Assembly (NCBI GenBank): GCA_014379785.1
Contig: JACMLD010000041.1
Coordinates: forward strand, 1-7,862
Source of the DNA: Chitinophagaceae bacterium
GTDB lineage: Bacteria; Bacteroidota; Bacteroidia; Chitinophagales; Chitinophagaceae
Length of the DNA: 7,862 nt
Direction of reading: 5' to 3'
The position numbers and the translations under genes are program-made. The stretch's first letter is position 1. The number at the start of each line of letters is the position of its first letter. The notes beneath the pieces were generated by a model that ran no database searches, had not been told where the DNA came from, and worked only from the letters and a program-made list of their open reading frames with translations. Below are positions 1 to 7,226 of this stretch, piece after piece.

Positions 1-3000
1 GCCATCACCGGATAGTACCAGCCATTGCCATCGGTATTCTCAGGATCCACATTGTGAAGCTTTGTGAATGTCACCAGGTTTTGGCCAGTTGCAAAGATTC
101 TCACCTGGCTCGCTCCCACCTTACGCAGAATACTTGCTGGTACAGAGTAAGCAATCTCTACGTTTTTCAACCTGAGATAAGAAGCATCTTCGATCCAGAA
201 ACTGTTGCCACCCACGCCATAGGCCGGACCAGCAGGAATCTGATAGTTATTGGTTGTTGCAGTAGCGTTGGTTGAAAGCCTTGGATATTTTGCATTGGGA
301 TTGTCAGGTGTCCACCTGTTGAGCCACTCAGACGTTACACGGCCGCCATTAAAGAATGCAAAACCTGCATTGTTCGTCAGCTGCTGATTCACACCGGTAG
401 CGCCCTGCCAGAGAAAGCTTACTTCAAAGCCTTTGTAATTCACACCGCCAGCGATACCATATACTGTTCTCGGAATGTTTCCGCCTGTAAGATACTGCCT
501 GTCGGCATTGTCAATCTTTCCATCCTGATTTAAGTCATCATACATGATGTCACCGAGCCCGGCAGGAAACGCGGTCGTTTTACCATAGCTCTTCAGCGTG
601 GCTGAATCCTTTATAATTCCGATCGCCTTGTAACCGTAATAGGAACCAATGGAGTGACCAACAACCTTGAACTGCGCAGGTACATTTGTCGCTTCTGAAG
701 CCTTCAGTATTTCATTCTTTGTGAGCGTCAGATTGGCCCGGAGGTTATAGGAAAGATCCTTTGAAAGTCTTTTGTCGTGAGTCAGCGTAAGTTCGATGCC
801 CTGATTTTTTACACGGCCAATATTCGAGGCCGGCAACGGTCCGCCATAGCTGGCTGGTATTTCGGCAAACCTGGTTGCAAGAATTCCGTCTCTGTCTTCA
901 TGAAAATAATCGAGTTCTATGCCGAGGAGGCCTTTCTTAAATCTTGCTTCAAAACCGATATCTGTTTTTGTAGATGATTCCCACTCAACAGATGGATTGA
1001 AAGCACTTGGATTCAATCCTGGTACAATGTTTCCGCCAAACACATAGTTGTTGTTTACGGTATTGTAATTGGCGAGGTAGAAGAATCTCAATCCTGGGAA
1101 GGCATCGTTTCCGAGTTTACCCCATGAGGCTTTTACTTTCAGAAAATCGAGATATCCTTTTGTACCAGCCATAAAATCTTCTGCAGAAAGAATATAACCG
1201 GCAGAGAATGCTGGGAAATAACCTTTTCTCACATTCGGAGCAAAGTTTTCAGACTCATCTCTGCGGAGACTTGCCTGAAACATGATCTTATTGTCAAAAT
1301 CGTAGTTGATACGTGCCGCGGCACTTCTCAGTGCAAACCTGTCCTTTGAACCGCCAATGGTTTCTGTGATGGTTCCACCTGGGTTTGTTGCAGGACCCTG
1401 GCTCAATATATCAAACAATGAATTTTCATATCCCTGTCTGGATGCACTGAATTCATTCTGCGGGCGCTCCTGCTGCAGAAGCAATACCAGCGCAGATACA
1501 CCGTGTCTTCCAAAACGGTTTGTATAGTTCAGATGTCCCTGTACTTCTGTCTGATTGTTTTGAAAGAATGCTTCGCGAAGGCTTGAATTCTGATAAGCCG
1601 ACTGATCAAAATTTCCAGTGGTAGTATTCTTCGTGTATACATACACGTTTTCCGTCCACCGTTTGTTATAATTGATGCGCTTATCGTAGGCAAGTACTCC
1701 TTTGATAGATAGTCCTTTTACCCATGGAATCTGCTGCTCAATCTGAAAGTTGGTAAGAATGGTATTGTTCTCAGACCGGTCGTATCCTGATCTTGGGTCG
1801 ATGGCTCTGAGCGTATTTACGTAAGAACCGACCTGCGCATATCCGATACCCGGATATTCTGCTACGATGGTTGGGGGATTTCTCAGTGTGTGTTCGAAAA
1901 TGCCCGAAATGCCTGTGGTTGGACCAGTTCTTTTTTCGAGGCGGCCGGACAGGTCGATCGAAACCTTGGTGGTTTTTGTCACCTGCAGATCCAGGTTTGT
2001 ACGGAGGTTGTATCTCTTATAATTGAGTGAGCTGTAAAGTCCACCCTGATCAAGATAGCCCAGCGAAGCAAAGTATTTTACTTTATCTGAACCGCCGCTG
2101 AATGAAAGATTGTGTTGTGACTGCGGAGCGGTGCCACCGAGAACCAGCTTTTGCCAGTTTGTATTTGGATAAAGAAGGGGGTCTGAACCTGTGCGGTAAC
2201 TTTCAATCTGCGCATTGGTATAGGCCAAGGGCAGGTTGTCATTGAGCAAAGCTTCATTCATCAGTGTGGCGTACTCGTATGATCCAAGGTTGTTATTAAA
2301 CTTGGTTACTTTTTGCAAACCATAATTAAAGGAATAGCTGGCGGTGATCTTTCCGGACTTTCCTCTTTTAGTTGTCACTAGCACAACGCCGTTTGCACCG
2401 CGAACACCAAAGATGGCTGCTGATGAGGCATCTTTCAATATGCTGACAGACTCCACTTCATTTGCATCGAGCTGCGAGAAATCGCGAAATGATCGTACGA
2501 TTCCGTCTACTACAAAAAGCGGTTCCATTGATCCGCTGAAAGTGGAGTTACCACGGATATAGATATTGGCGTTGTCGCGACCGGGTTCTCCCGAAGCCTG
2601 TTTTGTGATAACGCCTGTCACGCGGCCCATGAGTGCATTACTCAAATCCGGCACCGGACTCTGTGTGAGTGCTTTTGTGCCAACCGTTGAAATGGCGCCT
2701 GTGAGGTTACCCCTTCTCTGCTGACCATAACCGACTACTACCACATCATCGAGCGTAGCATTTTCTCCTTCTGAGAGTTCAAAGCTGAGGGCTCCGGCCG
2801 ACTGAACGCTTCTTTCCTGTGTGGCGAGACCGGCATAAGTGATAACGAGTGTGCCGCCGCCCGAAGGCATGCCGATAGTAAATGCACCAGCTGCGTCGGT
2901 GATGACCGTGGTGGTGGTTCCTTTGATATTAACGGAAGCGCCAGCGAGCGGCTCTCCGGATTTTTTTTGTGTGACCTTTCCAGTCACCTGGAAAGTCTGG

Positions 3001-3068
3001 GCATTCACAGCTGCAGTGAGACAGAATGTGAAAAACATACCCAGCAATAAGCGAATGCTGAATTTCAT
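1..3068 (-). CDS. SusC/RagA family TonB-linked outer-membrane transporter (3' end cut by window edge)
   Basis: This is an outer-membrane beta-barrel that imports glycans or other large nutrients with TonB energy, normally paired with a SusD lipoprotein lid. The reading frame is open for 1022 codons to the edge. A signal peptide covers residues 1-23 (cleavage after VNA, before QTF). A carboxypeptidase-regulatory-like domain spans about 27-100 (VTGKV...GEPLAGASV...TDAAGAFTI). A TonB-box-like DDVVVVGYG lies at 107-115. The plug follows at about 118-235, with FVVDGI and the hallmark VRGANGVVLVTT (R223). The barrel fills the rest and includes a Ca-binding-like DLNQDGKID at 845-853. The terminal SusC signature VDPENTDGNGWYYPVM reaches the edge, so perhaps 20-30 residues are missing. 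The gene lies 45 bases downstream of the lipoprotein on the same strand and is probably co-transcribed with it. An in-frame ATG at 3101 would add 11 residues; 3068 was preferred because it gives a compact signal peptide behind an A-rich leader. The substrate is unknown. Confidence 0.96.
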   Translation of the reverse strand, partial: MKFSIRLLLGMFFTFCLTAAVNAQTFQVTGKVTQKKSGEPLAGASVNIKGTTTTVITDAAGAFTIGMPSGGGTLVITYAGLATQERSVQSAGALSFELSEGENATLDDVVVVGYGQQRRGNLTGAISTVGTKALTQSPVPDLSNALMGRVTGVITKQASGEPGRDNANIYIRGNSTFSGSMEPLFVVDGIVRSFRDFSQLDANEVESVSILKDASSAAIFGVRGANGVVLVTTKRGKSGKITASYSFNYGLQKVTKFNNNLGSYEYATLMNEALLNDNLPLAYTNAQIESYRTGSDPLLYPNTNWQKLVLGGTAPQSQHNLSFSGGSDKVKYFASLGYLDQGGLYSSLNYKRYNLRTNLDLQVTKTTKVSIDLSGRLEKRTGPTTGISGIFEHTLRNPPTIVAEYPGIGYAQVGSYVNTLRAIDPRSGYDRSENNTILTNFQIEQQIPWVKGLSIKGVLAYDKRINYNKRWTENVYVYTKNTTTGNFDQSAYQNSSLREAFFQNNQTEVQGHLNYTNRFGRHGVSALVLLLQQERPQNEFSASRQGYENSLFDILSQGPATNPGGTITETIGGSKDRFALRSAAARINYDFDNKIMFQASLRRDESENFAPNVRKGYFPAFSAGYILSAEDFMAGTKGYLDFLKVKASWGKLGNDAFPGLRFFYLANYNTVNNNYVFGGNIVPGLNPSAFNPSVEWESSTKTDIGFEARFKKGLLGIELDYFHEDRDGILATRFAEIPASYGGPLPASNIGRVKNQGIELTLTHDKRLSKDLSYNLRANLTLTKNEILKASEATNVPAQFKVVGHSIGSYYGYKAIGIIKDSATLKSYGKTTAFPAGLGDIMYDDLNQDGKIDNADRQYLTGGNIPRTVYGIAGGVNYKGFEVSFLWQGATGVNQQLTNNAGFAFFNGGRVTSEWLNRWTPDNPNAKYPRLSTNATATTNNYQIPAGPAYGVGGNSFWIEDASYLRLKNVEIAYSVPASILRKVGASQVRIFATGQNLVTFTKLHNVDPENTDGNGWYYPVM

Positions 3069-3113
3069 ATGCAGTTTTTTATATTTTTTTGAAAATTTCA
3101 TTGATCCTGAATT

Positions 3114-3917
3114 TTACTGCGCAATAAATTTGAACTGGTGAACTGTTTCTGCCGATGTGCCGGAACGTAAAACCATTGCTGATGAGGTGATGGAAATGAT
3201 CCGGTAGTTATTAGAGGATACATCGGTCACGCCGATAAAATTGGTAGGGACCGGTGCCGCGAGGCTCAGGGTTGCAATACCTGCCGAACCTGCTGCCACT
3301 CCGGGAGCAAAGGTGAACGCTACATTATTATATGACCTGTCTCCGGCGCAGCTGAAATTAGGAGCCAGGTTTCCACCATTGAAAGTTGAACCCGCAGCAT
3401 TGTAAGTCAGCTTGAGGTCAGCGGTAAAAGTATAGACATCGTCTTTCTGACAATCGGCAAGCGCTCCGCCGCCAAAATAAGCGGCCGGGTTTGCCTCCGT
3501 GCCTACAATAATAGAGGCATCAGCCGGATTCAGTTTCCATGACTTTGCAATCAGCAACTTAAAAGTTGGATTGTTAAGGATGTCGTCCACCGTAATCGCC
3601 ACCGATTGCTCGGCAGTGTCATATCCACCGCGGCCGAAAGCGCGCAGCCTTACCTTATATGATCCTTTCAGGGGAAAATAGGCAGTGTCAATCTGTTTTC
3701 CTTTTACGAAGTTTCCGTTCCCCTTATCCCACTGATAGCCAAAGGCATTTAGTGAGGTACTCTGGAGAAGATAGGTATTTACTTTTCCGGCAACAGGACT
3801 CATGGTGAAAGACGCCGTGGCCTTTGTGCCCAAATCAGCTGCCTTGTCGGGACTGCAGCTATAAAACAGGATGGTAGCAACCGCTACGATCGAAGCAAGT
3901 TTTAAGGTTGTTCTCAT
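3114..3917 (-). CDS. PKD-domain surface lipoprotein, possible glycan-binding accessory protein
   Basis: This is a 267-residue predicted lipoprotein. The N-terminus MRTTLKLASIVAVATILFYSC is a signal peptide with a relaxed Bacteroidota lipobox and lipidation expected at Cys21. A PKD-like immunoglobulin fold covers about residues 34-110. Its usual W-D-F-G-D-G motif appears only as YQWDKGNGNF (61-70), followed by the typical SYKVRLRAFGRGGYDTA strand pair. The C-terminal part (about 115-267) is beta-rich, with W127 in KSWKLN, C156 in CQKDDVYTF and a second cysteine, C190. This pattern recalls lipocalin-like domains of Bacteroidota polysaccharide-locus lipoproteins, but that assignment is from memory and tentative. 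It is the first gene of the leftward unit, 45 bases before susC. A role as a surface substrate-binding partner of the transporter, like SusE/SusF, is inference from context. No catalytic residues were recognised. Confidence 0.85.
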   Translation of the reverse strand: MRTTLKLASIVAVATILFYSCSPDKAADLGTKATASFTMSPVAGKVNTYLLQSTSLNAFGYQWDKGNGNFVKGKQIDTAYFPLKGSYKVRLRAFGRGGYDTAEQSVAITVDDILNNPTFKLLIAKSWKLNPADASIIVGTEANPAAYFGGGALADCQKDDVYTFTADLKLTYNAAGSTFNGGNLAPNFSCAGDRSYNNVAFTFAPGVAAGSAGIATLSLAAPVPTNFIGVTDVSSNNYRIISITSSAMVLRSGTSAETVHQFKFIAQ

Positions 3918-4060
3918 TTTATATTTATTTCATTCAGAAAAAATCCGGTGTAACAGGCCAGAATGGCAGAAGAATTAAAATTAACCGGTGGACTAAGAGA
4001 GTGTGCGGGGAAGGCAGTTCCTTGGCTCATAAGCAATCGTTTTTTGGCAACTTAAAAGTA

Positions 4061-4068
4061 GATGTAGT
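4061..4068 (-). repeat. Inverted copy of ACTACATC octamer
   Basis: GATGTAGT here is the exact reverse complement of the octamer seen in the two tandem pairs at 4091-4109 and 4143-4161. It is a single copy with no partner 11 bases away on either side. It may be a further binding site in the opposite orientation or may be fortuitous. The repeat itself is read directly; function is inferred. Confidence 0.5.
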
Positions 4069-4080
4069 TTTCACCGATAA

Positions 4081-4088
4081 AAAATATA
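4081..4088 (-). promoter_or_regulatory. Weak candidate -7 element for the lipoprotein-susC unit
   Basis: On the minus strand TATATTTT matches five of the six fixed bases of the Bacteroidota -7 consensus TAnnTTTG. No TTTG-like -33 box is seen upstream; that space is occupied by octamer pair 1. This would fit a promoter that depends on an activator. If used, it leaves an untranslated leader of roughly 150-160 bases before ATG 3917. AT-rich DNA gives such matches easily, so confidence is low. Confidence 0.3.
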
Positions 4089-4090
4089 AC

Positions 4091-4109
4091 ACCACATCAC
4101 TACTACATC
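4091..4109 (+). repeat. Tandem octamer pair 1, candidate operator
   Basis: ACCACATC (4091-4098, one mismatch) and ACTACATC (4102-4109) lie head to tail with starts 11 bases apart, about one turn of the helix. A protein dimer or two adjacent monomers could therefore bind the same DNA face. The pair sits immediately upstream of a weak leftward -7-like element (4088-4081), where an activator would be expected to bind. The likeliest binder is the LuxR-type regulator encoded from 4222; this is inference. Confidence 0.6.
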
Positions 4110-4142
4110 GCTTCTCGCTATCTTCGTTTTAAAGCAGAAATC

Positions 4143-4161
4143 ACTACATCTTGACTACATC
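4143..4161 (+). repeat. Tandem octamer pair 2, candidate operator
   Basis: Two perfect ACTACATC copies (4143-4150 and 4154-4161) are separated by TTG, again with an 11-base period. The pair is 52 bases from pair 1 (4091 to 4143 and 4102 to 4154), close to five helical turns, which keeps both pairs on one face. It ends 60 bases before the regulator's ATG at 4222, so it could also serve autoregulation. Repetition and spacing are directly visible; the function as an operator is inferred. Confidence 0.65.
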
Positions 4162-4197
4162 ATTGGCTTTTTCACCGCACAGCTATTCTGATGTACC

Positions 4198-4205
4198 TCA
4201 TTTTG
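4198..4205 (+). promoter_or_regulatory. Weak candidate -7 element for the membrane regulator gene
   Basis: TCATTTTG matches five of the six fixed bases of TAnnTTTG and lies 16 bases before the ATG at 4222. No convincing -33 TTTG was found at the usual distance. Octamer pair 2 ends 36 bases upstream of this element, which would place it near the polymerase if the promoter is real. Confidence 0.25.
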
Positions 4206-4221
4206 CCTTTAATTTACTTTC

Positions 4222-7113
4222 ATGAATTGCCGGTTGTTTTGCCTTATAATTTTGCTGCTGCCTGGTCTGTCGGCCACAACTCAATCCTATATTGGGTTGC
4301 GTGAGGTCATCAACTACAAAAAACTAGATTACAATGCGGGCGCACAGAACTGGGATGTGAGGCAGGATGCAAATGGTATTATCTATTTCGCTAATAATGA
4401 AGGACTTCTGACATTTGACGGTGTACATTGGAAGGTTTTTCCTCAACCAAACAAAACAATCGTCCGTTCCATCGAGCTCGGAAGCCAGGGAAGGATCTAT
4501 ACGGGTGGTCAGGATGAGATCGGATACTTTGAACCCAGCGAAACGGGCAAATTGTCATATCATTCTTTAAAACCTCTTCTCCCCGAGGCCGATAACCGTT
4601 TCGCCGATATCTGGGATATCGTACGCCAGGGTGAAGAGATCTTCTTCAGATCAACCGATAAAATTTTTCGTTACACTGGTTCAGCCATCCAGGTTTTTCC
4701 TGCCACAGATTACTGGCTCTATATCGGCATACATAATAAGGAACTGATAGCGCAGGACCAGCAAAAAGGACTTTTGCAGTTCAAGTCCGGGCAGTGGGTG
4801 ACCTATCTGCCCAAGTCCGCGATCCCTTCCAATTTTGAAATCATTGGAACTGCTCCCATCGGTCAGGACTCGAGCATCGTGGCCACCAGCAATCATGGAC
4901 TTTATACCCTGGCGCCAGGGGGCCTGTCCCCGCTTAGTCTGACGGGAATGAATATCCCATCGCCCGCGCCTTTCTCGAGTATGGCTTTGATGGACAAGGA
5001 TCATTTTATCCTCGGAACCTACACAAACGGTTTTTACCTGGTCGACAAAAACGGCAGGGTGATTGAAAACTTTTCCAGAAGAGAAGGTCTGCAAAACAGC
5101 AATATCAGGAGCGTGTTTATGGACCGGAACCGTAATATCTGGCTTGGACTGGAATCGGGAATCGACTTCATCGCTTTTAATAACTCCATAAAACACATCA
5201 ATCCGCCCATTATGAATGACGGGGCCGGTTTTGCGGTCCTCATTTTTAATCAGCAGCTTTATTTTGGTCTTTCAAACGGGATATTCCAGTTACCACTGCC
5301 CGGCATCCGCGACCTGAGTTATGCGGTCGATAATTTTAAAACCATTGTTAGCGGTCAGACCTGGGGATTGTCGGTCGTAAACGACATGCTGCTCGCCGGC
5401 CGGGGAGACGGGTTCTGGCAGATCAGAGATGGCATTGCCATTCCGGTTGTAAAAGGAAGGGGGTTCTGGACCTTTCAGAATCTGAAAGACCTGCAGGCCT
5501 CCACCATCGTCGCCGGCAATTATGAAGGGGTAAGAGTTTATGAATCTGGAGGCGGCACACTCACCGAAAAAGGAACCGTAGAAGGTTTTACCGAATCGGC
5601 GCGCTTTTTAGAGATCGACAATGACAACAGTATATGGGTTTCACATCCCTATCGGGGCATTTATAGGATACAACTTACTTCACCAATCAAATCGCAGGTC
5701 AAACTTTACACGCAGGCACACGGATTGCCTTCTTCTCTGCAGAATCACGTTTTCAAAGTGAGGAACCGCGTGGTCATTGCCACTGAACGCGGCATCTACG
5801 AATACAATGCAAGAAGCGACTCTTTTCAGGTCTCGGGTTACTTCAAAGAGATTTTCGGAGAAAGAGGAATACGTTATCTGAAAGAAGACCCTTCGGGAAA
5901 TATCTGGTTTATCCAGGAAAAAAATATCGGCGTTGTTGATTTTTCAAGCGTCAAACCTACCATCATTTACCTCCCCGAATTAAAAGGCAAAATGCTCAGC
6001 GGATTTGAATATATCTATCCGGTCAACGACAACAATATTTTCGTGGGCGGAGAAAAAGGTTTCTATCATATCAATTTCGAAAAATACAAGGAGAACAAAC
6101 CCGCGCTGAATGTTTATATCAGAACCGTCAAATCGATTGGCAAGGCCGACAGCCTGTTGTACGACGGAAATGTAACAGAAAAAATTATTCCATCGGTCAC
6201 CCATCAGAACAATTCTTTTCATATCGAGTACTCATCACCTTTATACGAGCAAGCCGCCAATCTGGAATACAGCTATTATCTCGAAGGGTTCGACAAGGAC
6301 TGGTCTGAATGGACAAGAAAAACGGAAAAAGATTATACAAACCTTCCCGCCGGCGACTATGTTTTTAATGTTAAGGTGCGCAACAATCTCCTCGATGAAT
6401 CTGAATCTGCGGTGTATAGATTCACCGTGCTCCCACCCTGGTATCTCACCATCTGGGCCTGGATCATGTATGCACTCATTGCGATCTGGATTGCATTTCT
6501 TCTTTACAGAAAACAGAGAAGAAAACTGCTGCGTGAAAGGCAGAAACATATGGAAGAACAGAAGCGCCTCGCATATCTGCACCAGCTTGAAATGGAGAAA
6601 TCTGAAAAAGAACTGGTAAAACTCAAGAATGAAAAACTGGAAACAGAAATCGGGTTCAAAAACACCGAACTCGCCAGCACCGCCATGCATCTGGTACAAA
6701 AAGCGGAGTTCCTGCTAAAAATAAAAGACGAGCTCCACCATCTTACCAAAGCCGGAAAAGATAAATCTGAACAGCCCGATGTAAAAAAGCTGCTGAGAAT
6801 TCTTTCGGAAGAAGAAAAACTCAATGAAGAGTGGGAACAGTTTTCTGTGCATTTCGACAAGGTGCACAGCGATTTTTTGATCACGCTCAAGGAAAAATAT
6901 CCCAACCTCAGCGCGCACGAACTAAAGCTTTGCGCCTACCTGCGAATGAATTTATCAAGTAAAGAAATCGCCCAGCTCATGAGTATCTCGGTGCGCGGAG
7001 TGGAAATCAGCCGGTACAGGCTTCGCAAAAAACTTCAGTTGCCAACAGAAACGAATCTATTTCAGTTTTTATTCGACATTCACAGAATCAACTCACCTTC
7101 CAGTCAGAGTTAA
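4222..7113 (+). CDS. Transmembrane one-component regulator: propeller sensor, triple-tyrosine domain, LuxR-type HTH
   Basis: This 963-residue protein appears to sense a periplasmic signal and bind DNA directly. It has a signal peptide or N-terminal anchor (about 1-21). A long beta-propeller region of two-component-regulator type spans about 40-620, with repeats such as GIIYFANNEGLLTFDG, NIWLGLESG (W307), SIWVS (W472) and NIWF (W562). A triple-tyrosine (Y_Y_Y) domain covers about 670-735 (LEYSYYLEGFDKDWSEW, then LPAGDYVFNVKVRN). One transmembrane helix lies at about 741-763, followed by a basic stop-transfer stretch (YRKQRRK). A charged, probably coiled-coil linker runs to about 890. The LuxR/GerE-type HTH is at about 893-940 (LSAHELKL...SSKEIAQLMSIS...SRYRLRKKL). 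No histidine-kinase H-box or ATP-binding motifs and no receiver aspartate region are present, unlike hybrid two-component systems. It is divergent from the lipoprotein-susC unit, its probable target. No Shine-Dalgarno sequence is evident; the ATG is chosen because it begins a good signal peptide. Confidence 0.92.
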   Translation: MNCRLFCLIILLLPGLSATTQSYIGLREVINYKKLDYNAGAQNWDVRQDANGIIYFANNEGLLTFDGVHWKVFPQPNKTIVRSIELGSQGRIYTGGQDEIGYFEPSETGKLSYHSLKPLLPEADNRFADIWDIVRQGEEIFFRSTDKIFRYTGSAIQVFPATDYWLYIGIHNKELIAQDQQKGLLQFKSGQWVTYLPKSAIPSNFEIIGTAPIGQDSSIVATSNHGLYTLAPGGLSPLSLTGMNIPSPAPFSSMALMDKDHFILGTYTNGFYLVDKNGRVIENFSRREGLQNSNIRSVFMDRNRNIWLGLESGIDFIAFNNSIKHINPPIMNDGAGFAVLIFNQQLYFGLSNGIFQLPLPGIRDLSYAVDNFKTIVSGQTWGLSVVNDMLLAGRGDGFWQIRDGIAIPVVKGRGFWTFQNLKDLQASTIVAGNYEGVRVYESGGGTLTEKGTVEGFTESARFLEIDNDNSIWVSHPYRGIYRIQLTSPIKSQVKLYTQAHGLPSSLQNHVFKVRNRVVIATERGIYEYNARSDSFQVSGYFKEIFGERGIRYLKEDPSGNIWFIQEKNIGVVDFSSVKPTIIYLPELKGKMLSGFEYIYPVNDNNIFVGGEKGFYHINFEKYKENKPALNVYIRTVKSIGKADSLLYDGNVTEKIIPSVTHQNNSFHIEYSSPLYEQAANLEYSYYLEGFDKDWSEWTRKTEKDYTNLPAGDYVFNVKVRNNLLDESESAVYRFTVLPPWYLTIWAWIMYALIAIWIAFLLYRKQRRKLLRERQKHMEEQKRLAYLHQLEMEKSEKELVKLKNEKLETEIGFKNTELASTAMHLVQKAEFLLKIKDELHHLTKAGKDKSEQPDVKKLLRILSEEEKLNEEWEQFSVHFDKVHSDFLITLKEKYPNLSAHELKLCAYLRMNLSSKEIAQLMSISVRGVEISRYRLRKKLQLPTETNLFQFLFDIHRINSPSSQS

Positions 7114-7226
7114 CACTTAGTGACCAATGACTGTTAGTCTATACTTCCATTAAATTCAGCCCGGACCTTTACGCAATCTGCCTGTTTCCACGTTATAGGT
7201 TTGCCCCTAACCCGAGCCGAACGATT
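7114..7226. other. Intergenic gap between the two sensor genes
   Basis: These 113 bases follow the stop codon of the membrane regulator. They hold the promoter-like element at 7196-7203. No copy of the ACTACATC octamer is present, and no convincing intrinsic terminator was found. The second sensor gene is therefore probably transcribed from its own promoter, with read-through from the first gene also possible. Confidence 0.6.
7196..7203 (+). promoter_or_regulatory. Candidate Bacteroidota -7 promoter element for the second sensor gene
   Basis: TAGGTTTG matches TAnnTTTG at all six fixed bases, 23 bases before the GTG start at 7227. Transcription would begin roughly 7 bases downstream, giving a leader of about 15-20 bases. 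The -33 box is poor: the nearest candidate is TTTA at 7168-7171 with a spacer of 24, longer than usual. The gene may therefore be weakly or conditionally expressed. Confidence 0.5.

Larger units (their letters stand above)
3918..4221. promoter_or_regulatory. Divergent intergenic regulatory region
   Basis: These 304 bases separate the start of the leftward lipoprotein-susC unit from the start of the rightward membrane regulator, so both promoters should lie here. The region contains five copies of an ACTACATC-type octamer between 4061 and 4161, listed separately. It also has AT-rich stretches around 3918-3945 and 4079-4090 and two weak promoter-like elements. The short string TTTTCACCG occurs twice (4068-4076 and 4169-4177). 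The A-rich bases just before ATG 3917 fit Bacteroidota translation initiation, which often lacks a Shine-Dalgarno sequence. Small ORFs crossing this region show no protein-like character. The regulatory role is inferred from the divergent gene arrangement. Confidence 0.75.

Noticed and set aside
2740..2747. ACCACATC inside susC, matching an operator copy
   Set aside because: It is the reverse complement of codons for the DDVVVVGYG TonB-box region. It has no partner 11 bases away and is explained by coding constraint.
3957..3967. Small hairpin GCCA-GAA-TGGC in the leader of the lipoprotein gene
   Set aside because: A four-pair stem with a three-base loop is too weak to claim as a structured regulatory element.
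3908..4132. 74-codon open frame on the plus strand across the intergenic region
   Set aside because: It lacks recognisable protein features and overlaps the start of the lipoprotein gene and the octamer array; a chance ORF.
4681..5243. Minus-strand open frames inside the membrane regulator gene
   Set aside because: They lie antisense to a clearly coding propeller domain and show no domain or signal; shadows of the real frame.
7111..7140. Possible hairpin TAACA/TGTTA after the regulator stop codon
   Set aside because: The stem is only five AT-rich pairs with a 16-base loop and no following T-run, so it is not a credible terminator.
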